In this document: positions 8,901 through 16,653 of the stretch, in pieces
Numbering within the stretch: position 1 is the stretch's first letter
Layout: the number at the start of each line of letters is the position of its first letter
Source: Dyella_B sp035486915
GTDB taxonomy: Bacteria > Pseudomonadota > Gammaproteobacteria > Xanthomonadales > Rhodanobacteraceae
DNA: 18,349 bases
Direction of reading: 5' to 3'
NCBI RefSeq assembly: GCF_035486915.1
Contig: NZ_DATHMR010000026.1
Span: 1 to 18,349 of the forward strand
Position numbers and translations under genes: made by a program
The notes under the pieces: model-generated
What the model was told of the DNA's origin: nothing
Databases searched by the model: none
What the model saw: the letters and a program-made list of their open reading frames with translations, nothing else

Positions 8901-9818
8901 TCAGACCGGCTCCAGCCAGCCCCACTTGTCCTGGGTCTTGCCGCTGAACAATCCGAAATAAAGTTCCTGCAGACGACGCGTGACGCGCCCTGCTTTGCCG
9001 CTACCGACTTGCTTGCCATCCACTTCGCGGATCGGCGTGATTTCGGCGGCGGTGCCGCACATCAGAATTTCGTCGGCGAGATAGAGATATTCGCGCGGAA
9101 TATCGCGCTCGACCACCTCGATACCGTCTTCGCGTGCTAGCACTTTCAGTGTGTCACGCGTGATGCCAGCGAGAATCGACGCACTGGCCGGCGTGGTGTG
9201 CAAGACACCATCGAACACGAGGAACAGGTTTTCGCCCGCGCCTTCGCTCAACAAGCCACTGGCGGCGAGCGCAATGCCTTCGCCGAAACCGAGGCGGCGC
9301 GCTTCGCGCGCGATCAGCTGACCGGAAAGATAGTTACCGCCCGCCTTCGCGCCGGCAGGAATCGTGTTCGGCGCAAAACGCTGCCAGCTCGACACGCATG
9401 CAGTGATGCCCACTTCCAGCGCTTCGGGCCCGAGATACGGACCCATTGGCCACGTTGCCACGGCAACATCGATCGGCGTTTCGGCCGACAGACCGAACCC
9501 ACCCAGACCGCGATACGCCACCGGGCGCAGATACGCCGCGCTGTAGCCGTTCTTGCGAACGATCTCGCGGCATGCGTTGGCCAGCTCATCTTGCGAGTAC
9601 GGCAGCACCATGTCGTAAATCTTGGCCGACAGGTACAGGCGCTTGAGGTGATCGGTCAGACGGAAAATCGCTGCGCCTTCTGGCGTGGCATAGCTGCGAA
9701 TACCCTCAAAAACGGACGAACCGTAATGCAACGCGTGCGACATCACGTGTGCGGTGGCTTCCTTCCACGGCTTGACGACGCCGTTCTGCCAGATCCATTC
9801 GGGGTACTGCTGGGCCAT
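8901..9818 (-). CDS. ilvE: branched-chain amino-acid aminotransferase
   Basis: PLP fold-type IV transaminase that interconverts leucine, isoleucine and valine with their 2-oxo acids using glutamate/2-oxoglutarate. The 305 residues show HYGSSVFEGIRSY (31-43), the Schiff-base lysine in AGAKAGGNYLSGQL (Lys158), SEGAGENLF (191-199, with the PLP-ring Glu) and CGTAAEITPI near the C-terminus, all typical of IlvE rather than D-amino-acid transaminase or 4-amino-4-deoxychorismate lyase. The ATG at 9818 has GGAG eight bases upstream. It is the last gene of a same-strand run metF, secreted protein gene, ilvE (gaps of 31 and 62 bases), so co-transcription is possible but not proven. Its transcript would end at the shared terminator near 8788. 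Confidence 0.96.
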   Translation of the reverse strand: MAQQYPEWIWQNGVVKPWKEATAHVMSHALHYGSSVFEGIRSYATPEGAAIFRLTDHLKRLYLSAKIYDMVLPYSQDELANACREIVRKNGYSAAYLRPVAYRGLGGFGLSAETPIDVAVATWPMGPYLGPEALEVGITACVSSWQRFAPNTIPAGAKAGGNYLSGQLIAREARRLGFGEGIALAASGLLSEGAGENLFLVFDGVLHTTPASASILAGITRDTLKVLAREDGIEVVERDIPREYLYLADEILMCGTAAEITPIREVDGKQVGSGKAGRVTRRLQELYFGLFSGKTQDKWGWLEPV

Positions 9819-9880
9819 GGGGAATGCTCCGTTGGGGACCGCCCATGATACCGCCTGAAGGCTTCAAACGCCCTGAAAAC

Positions 9881-10486
9881 TCAGTATGGCGGCTCCAGCC
9901 AAAGACATCCGTCATGACGGACCACGCCGAAATGAGTCTCTTGCGTGGTGCCGCTGCCGTCATCGGACTCGGTTTCCACGGACAGGGATTCCCCCTGGGA
10001 TGGCGAGGGGCTGGGCGTTGCCGCCATCGACAGCTCAGAGAGATCGGCGCCCGCGGACGCTGAGGCCGATGGCGGCGCCGTCGAGGTGTATTCGCTCGCC
10101 CTCACCCCGACAAGGGGATGGGCCATCATGCGGGTGAATTGGCGGATGTTCGCCACCACTGCGTCGCGACCGGCGCCCTCCCACAGCATGAGGCCGGCGA
10201 GACGATTGGGATTGCGCTCGGCAAAGGCATCGACCACGGCCTGCTTGAGCTGGGTCATATCCGAGGCGCACAGAACAGGCGGTGGTTGCGCGATGCCCGT
10301 CGGCGCTTCGCTTGCGCTTGCACTGGGAGTAGGCGCGGGAACCGCGGGCGATGCGTTGAGATCCGAACACTCTCGATCGGTGAAGATCACACCGCCATTC
10401 GCGCCGACGCAGCGATGGATATCGCTCTGCGCCCTGGCCATGCCGAGCGGCAACAACAGCAAGAGAAAGATGGCGAGTAAACGCAT
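9881..10486 (-). CDS. secreted DUF4124-like protein of unknown function
   Basis: A 201-residue protein with a clear signal peptide (hydrophobic residues 3-15, cleavage after ARA at about residue 19). The mature start IHRCVGANGGVIFTDREC (23-40) has the look of a DUF4124 domain (Tyr/His-Arg-Cys-x-Asp-x-Asn-Gly-x-x-x-Phe-Thr-Asp pattern, two cysteines). A Pro/Ala/Ser linker follows, then a helical, more conserved-looking stretch (73-132), a second Ser/Pro/Ala-rich low-complexity segment (133-170), and a short end ETHFGVVRHDGCLWLEPP with another cysteine (194). Four cysteines in all suggest periplasmic disulfides. No Shine-Dalgarno precedes the ATG; TATGCT six bases upstream could be a -10, allowing a leaderless transcript. 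Lies between metF and ilvE; its role is unknown. Confidence 0.75.
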   Translation of the reverse strand: MRLLAIFLLLLLPLGMARAQSDIHRCVGANGGVIFTDRECSDLNASPAVPAPTPSASASEAPTGIAQPPPVLCASDMTQLKQAVVDAFAERNPNRLAGLMLWEGAGRDAVVANIRQFTRMMAHPLVGVRASEYTSTAPPSASASAGADLSELSMAATPSPSPSQGESLSVETESDDGSGTTQETHFGVVRHDGCLWLEPPY

Positions 10487-10517
10487 CGCGCGAGCATAGC
10501 CCGATGCGTTGACGGCT

Positions 10518-11342
10518 TCAGCTCAGTTGATCAAGAACCGCACGCGTCGCTTTCACCCGGTTCAGCGTGTAGAAGTGCAAACCCGGTGCGCCGCCTTCCA
10601 GTAAGCGGCGGCAAAGCTGCGCAACGACATCGGCGCCCAGCGAGCGAATGGATTCCACATCGTCGTAATAACCCTGCATGCGCCGGGTCATCCAGCGCGG
10701 AATCTCCGCGCCGCAGGCATCGGAAAAGCGCTTGAGCTGGGCGTATTGGGAAATCGGCATGATGCCCGGCACAATCGGCACGTTGACGCCAAGACCTCGC
10801 GCATCGTCGACAAAACGGAAATACGCATCCGCGTTGAAGAAGTACTGGGTGATGGCACCGTCCGCACCGGCATCGACCTTTGTCTTGAAATGACGCAGAT
10901 CCGCGTGAACGTCCTCGGCTTGCGGATGCATTTCCGGATACGCGGCAACTTCAATATGAAAATGATCGCCACTGTGCTCGCGAATGAAACGCACAAGTTC
11001 GGACGCGTAACGGAAATCGCCGGGACTGGCCATGCCTGATGGCAGATCGCCACGCAACGCCACGATGCGGCGATAACCCGCTGCACGATAGCTATCGAGC
11101 AACGCTGCAATTTCGGCGCGCGTACCACCCATGCATGAAATATGCGGCGCGACGTCGAGCCCGTGCTGCTGATGCAGACGCGCCACGGTATCGCTGGTGT
11201 AACTGAGCGTTGAGCCGCCCGCACCGAAAGTCACCGACACGTATTCCGGCTTGAGGCTTTTCAGCTCTTTCGCCGTCCGGTCGAGCTGGGCGCGCTGTTC
11301 GTCGGTTTTGGGTGGGAAAAACTCAAAGCTGAGCGACGGCAT
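10518..11342 (-). CDS. metF: 5,10-methylenetetrahydrofolate reductase
   Basis: Flavoprotein that reduces 5,10-methylene-THF to 5-methyl-THF, the methyl donor for methionine synthase. The 274-residue TIM-barrel product has FEFFPPKT (6-13, catalytic Glu7 equivalent to E. coli Glu28), VSVTFGAGGST (36-45), ALRGD (95-99, FAD-site Asp), AAYPEMHP (133-140) and FKTKVDAGADGAITQYFFN (152-170). The length is that of the single-domain bacterial enzyme. A longer frame from a TTG at 11360 adds six residues, but AAGGA (minus strand, near 11349-11353) sits eight bases before the ATG at 11342, which decides the start. The promoter upstream is overlain by an inverted repeat. The next gene starts 31 bases after the stop. 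Confidence 0.96.
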   Translation of the reverse strand: MPSLSFEFFPPKTDEQRAQLDRTAKELKSLKPEYVSVTFGAGGSTLSYTSDTVARLHQQHGLDVAPHISCMGGTRAEIAALLDSYRAAGYRRIVALRGDLPSGMASPGDFRYASELVRFIREHSGDHFHIEVAAYPEMHPQAEDVHADLRHFKTKVDAGADGAITQYFFNADAYFRFVDDARGLGVNVPIVPGIMPISQYAQLKRFSDACGAEIPRWMTRRMQGYYDDVESIRSLGADVVAQLCRRLLEGGAPGLHFYTLNRVKATRAVLDQLS

Positions 11343-11365
11343 CGCGAGGGTCCTTAGCAACGGTT

Positions 11366-11409
11366 GGACAAGTATATATCTCTCATTCTGGATGAAAAGA
11401 TATATGTCC
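11366..11409. promoter_or_regulatory. inverted repeat over the metF promoter (candidate operator)
   Basis: The left arm GGACAAGTATATATCT (11366-11381) and right arm AGATATATGTCC (11398-11409) are complementary except for four extra bases in the left arm. The arms cover the -10 and touch the -35 of the proposed metF promoter, the usual place for a repressor site. AT-rich dyads of this kind are bound by ArsR-family regulators among others; SahR, an ArsR-type regulator of the SAM cycle, is one possibility. The binding protein is not known from this sequence. Confidence 0.45.
11371..11398 (-). promoter_or_regulatory. putative metF promoter
   Basis: On the minus strand: TTTTCA (11398-11393), a 16-base spacer and TATACT (11376-11371, five of six). 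The expected start near 11364 gives a short leader of about 20 bases that contains the ribosome site. Confidence 0.55.
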
Positions 11410-11503
11410 GCTATGAACGTAGGTTTTCGACGAAAGTGGGTGGCCGCAACGGCTCTGTAGAGCGCGGGCGGGCTGACACTTGCCGCGCCCGTCTGTCATC
11501 ATC

Positions 11504-11533
11504 GGGGGCTTGTGTTGCCACCTGGCAGCCCCC
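11504..11533 (+). other. leader hairpin ahead of the permease gene
   Basis: GGGGGCT (11504-11510) pairs with AGCCCCC (11527-11533), with an inner TGCCA/TGGCA pair. It lies 20 bases before the permease ATG in the divergent metF/permease region and has no T tract. It may affect mRNA stability or translation; no function can be assigned. No convincing promoter for the permease was found in 11410-11553. Confidence 0.4.
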
Positions 11534-11553
11534 GTTCCATCTTGGGAGTTCGC

Positions 11554-13179
11554 ATGTCTTCACCCAACACCCATCGCCGCGAAGTTGGTCCCATCGCCCT
11601 GATGATGACCGGCCTGGGCTCGATCATCGGATCGGGCTGGCTTTTTGGCGCGGCGCGCGCATCCAGTCTGGCCGGCCCCGGCGCCATTTGGGCGTGGGTG
11701 CTGGGCGCGGCGATCATCATGACCATCGCGCTGACGTACGCCGAGCTGGGTGCGATGTTTCCCGAATCCGGCGGCATGGTGCGTTACAGCCATTACTCGC
11801 ACGGTTCGCTAGTGGGCTTTATTGGTGCCTGGGCGAACTGGATTGCGATTGTGTCCGTGATTCCGGTGGAAGCGGTCGCTTCAGTGCAATACATGCACCA
11901 TTGGCCATGGGAATGGGCGCACACCCTCTCCACGCCGATGGGCAACGGTCACGTCGAACTTACTTATCCCGGCATGGCCATCGCCGGTGCCTTGGTGTTC
12001 GTGTATTTCCTGCTCAACTTCTGGAGCGTGAAGCTGTTTGCTCACTCCAACACCGCGATCACGACGTTCAAACTGATCGTGCCCGCAGCGACGGGTTTGC
12101 TACTGATCGCGAGCGGATTTCATCATGAGAATTTTTCGGTGGGCGTCAACGGGGATGCGCATGCGATCGATTTTCCGGCCATCCTTACTGCCGTAACGAC
12201 GGCAGGTATCGTCTTCAGCTTCAACGGATTTCAAAGTCCGGTGAATCTTGCGGGTGACGCACGCAATCCCGGCCGCAGCATTCCTTTTGCCGTGATCGGT
12301 TCCATCGCGCTTGCCACCATCATTTACGTCATTCTCCAGCTCGCCTATATCGGTGCAGTGCCGCGCGACTTGCTTGCCAAAGCGGGCTGGCATGGCCTGG
12401 ATTTCTCCTCGCCGTTTGCCGATCTTGCCGTCATCCTCGGTTTGCAATGGTTGGCTGTACTGCTTTTTGCCGATGCGGTGATCAGCCCCAGCGGCACCGG
12501 CATTACCTACACGGCAACGACCGCTCGCATGCTTTACGGCATGGAGCGCAATGGCACATTGCCGAAAGTGCTCGGCCGTCTGAATCCGAAATGGGGTGTT
12601 CCGCGTCCGGCGATGTGGGTCAACCTGGGCGTCGCGTACTTCTTTCTGTATTGGGGGCGCGGCTGGGATTCACTCGCTGCCGTGATCGGTGTCGCCACGG
12701 TGATTTCCTATCTCACCGGCCCCGTCAGCGTGATGACCCTGCGCAGAACAGCGCCCGATCTGCAGCGACCACTGCGCATCGCGGGACTGCCGATTCTCGC
12801 AGGCGTTGCGTTCATCATGGCGACGGAATTGCTTTACTGGGCGACGTGGCCGCTTACCGGCGAAATTATTCTGCTGATGGTCGTGGCGCTACCGGTCTAT
12901 CTCTATTACCAGGCCAAAGCGAATTGGCACGACATCGGTCGCCAATTGAACGGCGCGTGGTGGCTGATCGTTTATCTGCCGACGATTGCAGTGCTCTCAT
13001 GGGCCGGCAGCGATAAGTTCAAGGGGCACAACTATCTGCCCTACGGCTGGGACTTGGTCATCGTTGCGGTCATTGCTCTGTTCTTCTACGTATGGGGCGT
13101 GAAGTCGGGATGGCGTACGCCATCCGTCGAAGAAGCGGAACGCGAAGCGCACCAGAACGCCGCCACGTCGCACTCCTGA
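11554..13179 (+). CDS. APC-family amino-acid permease
   Basis: A 541-residue polytopic inner-membrane transporter of the amino acid-polyamine-organocation superfamily. The first membrane segment carries GLGSIIGSGWLFGAA (20-34), matching the glycine-rich broken helix TM1 that binds the amino and carboxyl groups of substrate in this fold; a second conserved stretch is the loop with TYAELGAMFPESGGMVRYS. About twelve or more hydrophobic segments follow, and the C-terminus is a short hydrophilic Glu/Ala/His tail. The overall look recalls proteins annotated as aspartate:proton symporters, but substrate cannot be read from sequence. The ATG at 11554 has GGGAG six bases upstream; an in-frame TTG at 11512 would place the leader hairpin inside the gene and is rejected. 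It sits between methionine genes but may be unrelated to them. Confidence 0.88.
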   Translation: MSSPNTHRREVGPIALMMTGLGSIIGSGWLFGAARASSLAGPGAIWAWVLGAAIIMTIALTYAELGAMFPESGGMVRYSHYSHGSLVGFIGAWANWIAIVSVIPVEAVASVQYMHHWPWEWAHTLSTPMGNGHVELTYPGMAIAGALVFVYFLLNFWSVKLFAHSNTAITTFKLIVPAATGLLLIASGFHHENFSVGVNGDAHAIDFPAILTAVTTAGIVFSFNGFQSPVNLAGDARNPGRSIPFAVIGSIALATIIYVILQLAYIGAVPRDLLAKAGWHGLDFSSPFADLAVILGLQWLAVLLFADAVISPSGTGITYTATTARMLYGMERNGTLPKVLGRLNPKWGVPRPAMWVNLGVAYFFLYWGRGWDSLAAVIGVATVISYLTGPVSVMTLRRTAPDLQRPLRIAGLPILAGVAFIMATELLYWATWPLTGEIILLMVVALPVYLYYQAKANWHDIGRQLNGAWWLIVYLPTIAVLSWAGSDKFKGHNYLPYGWDLVIVAVIALFFYVWGVKSGWRTPSVEEAEREAHQNAATSHS

Positions 13180-13202
13180 TTGTGTCCCGTGCAACACGAA
13201 CG

Positions 13203-13228
13203 TGGTCATGCACATCAGTGCGTGACCA
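13203..13228. terminator. hairpin between permease and hom stops, possible terminator
   Basis: An 11-pair stem TGGTCATGCAC/GTGCGTGACCA (one G-U pair) with loop ATCA in the 59-base gap between convergent genes. No T tract follows on either strand, so it is a weak terminator candidate or a 3'-end-stabilising hairpin. Confidence 0.5.
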
Positions 13229-13238
13229 TGTGTGTGGA

Positions 13239-14324
13239 TCAATTCAACGACAAGATGTCGCCCAACAATGCCTGCGCTGTTACTTCCGGACCTGCACCGG
13301 GTCCTTGAATCACCAGCGGCTGCGTGTGGTAACGCGTTGTCGTCAACGCAAACTGATTGTCGGTGCCGTACAAGCGTGCGGCCGGATGCGTCAGCGGAAC
13401 TTCGGTCAGGCCGACGCGAGCACGCCCGCGCTGATTGATACGCGCGAGAAAACGCAGCACTTGACCACGCTCACGCGCCGCTTCGTGAAGCGCCGCTAGC
13501 GGTTCATCCAACTCTTCCAGACGCCCAAGGAAGGCTTCAGTGGAAATGTCGCGCAGACTCTCCGGTACCAGGCTTTCCACGACCACTTCATCTTTGCCCA
13601 GCGCAAAGCCAGCATTGCGGGCGAGTATCAGCAACTTGCGCGCGACGTCTTCTCCGGAAAGATCCGCGCGAGGATCAGGCTCCGTATAGCCGTGCTGGCG
13701 TGCCTCGCGCAGAAGGGCGGAAAACGGCCGTGTCCCGTCGTACTGATTGAATAGATAAGAAAGCGATCCCGAGAACACACCTTCCAGCGTCAGCAGGCTA
13801 TCGCCGCAATCGCAGAGTCGGCGCAGCGTTGAAAGCACCGGCAATCCCGCGCCGACCGTTGCCGAATCGCCATAACTTCCGCCCGCGGCACGCGCGGCTT
13901 GCAGGGCGCGCCAACCGGATAGCTGACCGCCGGCCAGCGATTTATTCGCCGTGACCACGTGGTAGCCGCGGGCCAGCCATTCCGCATGACGGGAAGCCAG
14001 CTCCGATGACGCCGTTGCGTCGACGATCACTTTCACTGTCGCGCGGTGCGCATCGAGCGAGGCAAGCAGCGCATCGTCATCGCGTGCGGCGCCTTCGCGC
14101 TTGAGGCGTTCGCGCAAATCACGCGCGGCCAGCTGAGTGGGGTCCGTCTGCTGCTTGCGTGAATTTGCAGCGCCGACAAGATGCAATCGACTTCCAGCAG
14201 GCGTGCACAGCAGCTTGAGGAACGCCCCACCTACCACGCCCGTGCCCAGCAGCACGAGAGCAACCTCGGCTTTGGCAGTCTGCGTCGCAGTCGTGATGGG
14301 TGTCTCGACAAGCACCGCGCTCAT
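13239..14324 (-). CDS. hom: homoserine dehydrogenase
   Basis: Reduces aspartate semialdehyde to homoserine, the branch point to methionine and threonine. The 361-residue product has GTGVVGGAF (27-35, NAD(P) loop), VTANKSLA (124-131), GAGLPVLSTLRRL (158-170), EGVFSGSLSYLFNQ (181-194), GYTEPDPRADLSGEDVARK (212-230, with the catalytic Asp/Lys region) and a conserved GPGAGPEVTAQALLGD end. It resembles the dehydrogenase half of the bifunctional ThrA/MetL enzymes. There is no aspartokinase domain and no C-terminal ACT domain, so feedback control by threonine through ACT is not expected. The ATG overlaps the metB stop (ATGA at 14324-14321), which implies translational coupling. It is the last gene of the metX-metB-hom operon, so the SAM riboswitch also governs homoserine supply. 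Confidence 0.95.
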   Translation of the reverse strand: MSAVLVETPITTATQTAKAEVALVLLGTGVVGGAFLKLLCTPAGSRLHLVGAANSRKQQTDPTQLAARDLRERLKREGAARDDDALLASLDAHRATVKVIVDATASSELASRHAEWLARGYHVVTANKSLAGGQLSGWRALQAARAAGGSYGDSATVGAGLPVLSTLRRLCDCGDSLLTLEGVFSGSLSYLFNQYDGTRPFSALLREARQHGYTEPDPRADLSGEDVARKLLILARNAGFALGKDEVVVESLVPESLRDISTEAFLGRLEELDEPLAALHEAARERGQVLRFLARINQRGRARVGLTEVPLTHPAARLYGTDNQFALTTTRYHTQPLVIQGPGAGPEVTAQALLGDILSLN

Positions 14325-15526
14325 GCCGTCACCCGACGTTTCAATGCATCGCTGACGGACAGCGCGCGTGTCAGCCCAGCATCCAGGTCGCGCAACAGGT
14401 CATCACCATCTTCAATACCAATCGACAACCGCAGCAGCGTATCGGCGATGCCCGCTGCACGGCGTGCTTCAGGTGCCATGGACGCATGGGTCATCGACGC
14501 AGGATGCGCGACCAGGCTCTCGACACCGCCCAGCGATTCGGCCAGCGAAAAATACTGCAGGCCCTCCACGAAGGCTTCAATCTGCGCGACGTCGCCATGC
14601 AATTCGAAGCTCAACATGGCGCCGAAACCTTGCTGCTGCCGCGAAGCGAGCGCATGGCCTGCATGATCTTCCAATCCAGGGTAATAAACCTTGCGCACGG
14701 CTGCATGTTGGCGGATCTGCTCCGCAACTCGTTCGGCATTTTCCTGATGTTGACGTAAACGAACATTCAATGTGCGCAGACCACGCAGGGTGAGAAAACT
14801 GTCGAAGGGCGCACCGGTAAGGCCATTGCAATTTGCCCACCACTTCAATTGCTCGGCAACCGCAGGATCGCTAGCCACCACCGCACCACCGACCACATCG
14901 CTGTGACCGTTGATGTATTTCGTGGTCGAGTGAACGACGACATCTGCGCCCAACGTCAGCGGCTGCTGCAATGCTGGCGAGAGGAACGTGTTATCCACCA
15001 CAACCAATGCGCCCACGGCATGCGCTGCCTGTGACACGTGGCGGATATCCGTGATGCGAAGCAGCGGATTGGATGGTGTTTCCACCCACACAAGCGACGG
15101 TTTGTCTGCAAGCGCTTCCGCAAGCACCTTGTTGTCGGTGAGATCCGCAAAGCGAACCTTGAAGCGTCCCTTCTTCGCCCACGCATCGAGCAAACGCCAC
15201 GTGCCGCCATAGCAGTCATGCGCAGCAAGTACCGTTGAGCCCGCGGGAACGAGCTCGAGTGCATTGGCGACGGCAGCCATACCGCTTGCGGTGATTACCG
15301 CACCGGCGCCCTGCTCCAACTCAGCCAACGCGTTGCCGAGCAAGTCACGGGTGGGATTGCCACTGCGCGAATAGTCGTATGCGCGCTTGCCGCCCAATCC
15401 GTTGAAGGCGTAATTGGTGGAAAGATGCAGCGGTGGAACGACCGCCCCGTGTTGTGTATCCGATTCAATACCGGCACGCACTGCGCGGGTGCTGGCAGCA
15501 GTTTCATTCACGATATCGGCGCACAT
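14321..15526 (-). CDS. metB: cystathionine gamma-synthase
   Basis: A PLP enzyme of the Cys/Met metabolism family that joins O-acylhomoserine and cysteine into cystathionine. The 401-residue product contains YSRSGNPTRD (52-61), SGMAAV (81-86), AHDCYGGTWRLLD (102-114), VDNTFLSPALQ (177-187), the PLP lysine in HSTTKYINGHSDVVGG (Lys203) and GVESLVAHPASMTH near the end. Resemblance to E. coli MetB runs along the whole chain, including NGLTGAPFDSFLTLRGLRTL, so I prefer gamma-synthase over O-acylhomoserine sulfhydrylase or the gamma-lyase, though these close relatives cannot be fully separated by eye. The ATG at 15526 starts three bases after the metX stop, with GGAG eight bases upstream inside metX. 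The stop overlaps the hom start. Confidence 0.93.
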   Translation of the reverse strand: MCADIVNETAASTRAVRAGIESDTQHGAVVPPLHLSTNYAFNGLGGKRAYDYSRSGNPTRDLLGNALAELEQGAGAVITASGMAAVANALELVPAGSTVLAAHDCYGGTWRLLDAWAKKGRFKVRFADLTDNKVLAEALADKPSLVWVETPSNPLLRITDIRHVSQAAHAVGALVVVDNTFLSPALQQPLTLGADVVVHSTTKYINGHSDVVGGAVVASDPAVAEQLKWWANCNGLTGAPFDSFLTLRGLRTLNVRLRQHQENAERVAEQIRQHAAVRKVYYPGLEDHAGHALASRQQQGFGAMLSFELHGDVAQIEAFVEGLQYFSLAESLGGVESLVAHPASMTHASMAPEARRAAGIADTLLRLSIGIEDGDDLLRDLDAGLTRALSVSDALKRRVTA

Positions 15527-15529
15527 AGC

Positions 15530-16567
15530 TCAGGCTCCACAACGGCTAGAAATAACCTGGCGCAACAGCGGCGCCAATTGGCGAGTTTCTTTCAGGAATG
15601 CATCGTGACCATATGGCGAGTCGATGACTTCCAGCGTTGCAGCGCCACGAAGACGGCGCTGCAACTCGCACAAATCGGCCAGTGGCACCAAACGATCCGA
15701 TGGGAAACCGATGAGTGTGGTTGGCACACTGATCGCTTCAGGAGAAACGTCGTGCAGGTCGATCGACTCGGACAATGCGAGGAAACGCTCCAGATCAAAG
15801 CGCTCAACGAAACGACGACCGGCGTGTTCCAGATAGTCTTCGACGGGAAAATGGAAACGACCATCGCGGTAATCCGGCGAACCCGCAAAACGCTGCGCGA
15901 ATTCTTCGCTGCCGCGATACGTCGTCATGGCTAACTGACGAGCGAGAGACAGCGCTTGTGCCACCTGTCCCGACGCTTGGCCGAGGCGAAGAATCTGTCG
16001 CTGGATAGCTCGCTGCGCGGTCGACAGCGGATGTGCGCGATGCGCGCCTGCGAGCAGGATAAGTTTTTCGACTTTCTCGGGATGTCGCGCAGCGAAAGCG
16101 AGCGCCGTCATCGCACCGTAAGAGGAGCCTACAAATGCCGCCACGCAGCCGATGCCCAACGCATCCACCAAGGCCGCCAATGCTTCGGCTTGATCTTCGC
16201 TGGAAATGGCTCGAGGACCTTCCGCAAAGTCGGAGGGTGTCAGCCAATCGATGCTGAGCACACGGCAGCGGGTCAGGTCGATAGCCTTGTCCTGGCCCAC
16301 CAGCTCGGACCACCAACCTGCATCGCCCTTTTCCGTCTCGGCAACATAGCGATCTGCGGAAATGCCACCTTGCACAATCACCGTGGGAGCATCCGGCGCA
16401 CCGACCCACTGGTAACGCACATCAACGCTGCTGACGCCGTTACCGTACTTGGCACTCAGCGTGATGCGCCGACTGCTGCGCTGTTCCGTGAGCGTGTGAC
16501 GTGGGTGCAGAGGAACGATCACAGCCGTATGGCGATCGTCATTGGATGAATTGGCGAGCTGTGGCAT
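15530..16567 (-). CDS. metX: homoserine O-acyltransferase (MetX-type)
   Basis: Activates homoserine by O-acylation (acetyl or succinyl donor), the first committed step to methionine. The 345-residue alpha/beta hydrolase has an oxyanion segment QGGIS (67-71), GWWSELVGQDKAID (84-97), a nucleophile elbow GSSYGAM (147-153, Ser149), and the acid and base Asp291 (SDRLVPL) and His321 (SPYGHDAFL). The elbow differs from the GNSMGGM/GGSMGGM of classic MetX proteins, so the acyl donor cannot be assumed. The frame stays open to an ATG at 16630, but the ATG at 16567 has GGAG seven bases upstream, and that ribosome site lies in the riboswitch-controlled hairpin; I choose it. First gene of metX-metB-hom, behind a SAM-I riboswitch. 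Confidence 0.92.
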   Translation of the reverse strand: MPQLANSSNDDRHTAVIVPLHPRHTLTEQRSSRRITLSAKYGNGVSSVDVRYQWVGAPDAPTVIVQGGISADRYVAETEKGDAGWWSELVGQDKAIDLTRCRVLSIDWLTPSDFAEGPRAISSEDQAEALAALVDALGIGCVAAFVGSSYGAMTALAFAARHPEKVEKLILLAGAHRAHPLSTAQRAIQRQILRLGQASGQVAQALSLARQLAMTTYRGSEEFAQRFAGSPDYRDGRFHFPVEDYLEHAGRRFVERFDLERFLALSESIDLHDVSPEAISVPTTLIGFPSDRLVPLADLCELQRRLRGAATLEVIDSPYGHDAFLKETRQLAPLLRQVISSRCGA

Positions 16568-16572
16568 TGCGA

Positions 16573-16600
16573 TTCTCCGTTTGCATCGTCCTGCGGAGAA
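16573..16600 (-). promoter_or_regulatory. ribosome-site sequestering hairpin of the SAM riboswitch
   Basis: On the minus strand, TTCTCCG (16600-16594) pairs perfectly with CGGAGAA (16579-16573), which contains the metX Shine-Dalgarno GGAG. The upstream half overlaps CCGCAGGA (16596-16589), the exact complement of TCCTGCGG (16690-16683) in the SAM aptamer. The two pairings exclude each other, the expected layout of a translational OFF switch. A further hairpin CCATGA/TCATGG lies between (16627-16642). Confidence 0.7.
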
Positions 16601-16653
16601 CCAGCGAAGAGCTGTCGCCAGATTAGCCATGATGCGTCATGGTCTAACGACAT

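Noticed and set aside
11343..11360. TTG start for metF six codons upstream
   Set aside because: Those codons overlap the ribosome site that serves the ATG at 11342, and the family usually begins just before the FEFFPPK motif.
11512..11553. TTG start for the permease 14 codons upstream
   Set aside because: The extension covers a hairpin and the GGGAG ribosome site of the ATG at 11554, and would add a non-conserved segment before the first membrane helix.
16568..16630. 21-residue N-terminal extension of metX, or a leader peptide, from the ATG at 16630
   Set aside because: It is in frame with metX without a stop, so it cannot be a separate leader peptide; no ribosome site precedes it, it lies in a hairpin, and the ATG at 16567 has a proper controlled ribosome site.
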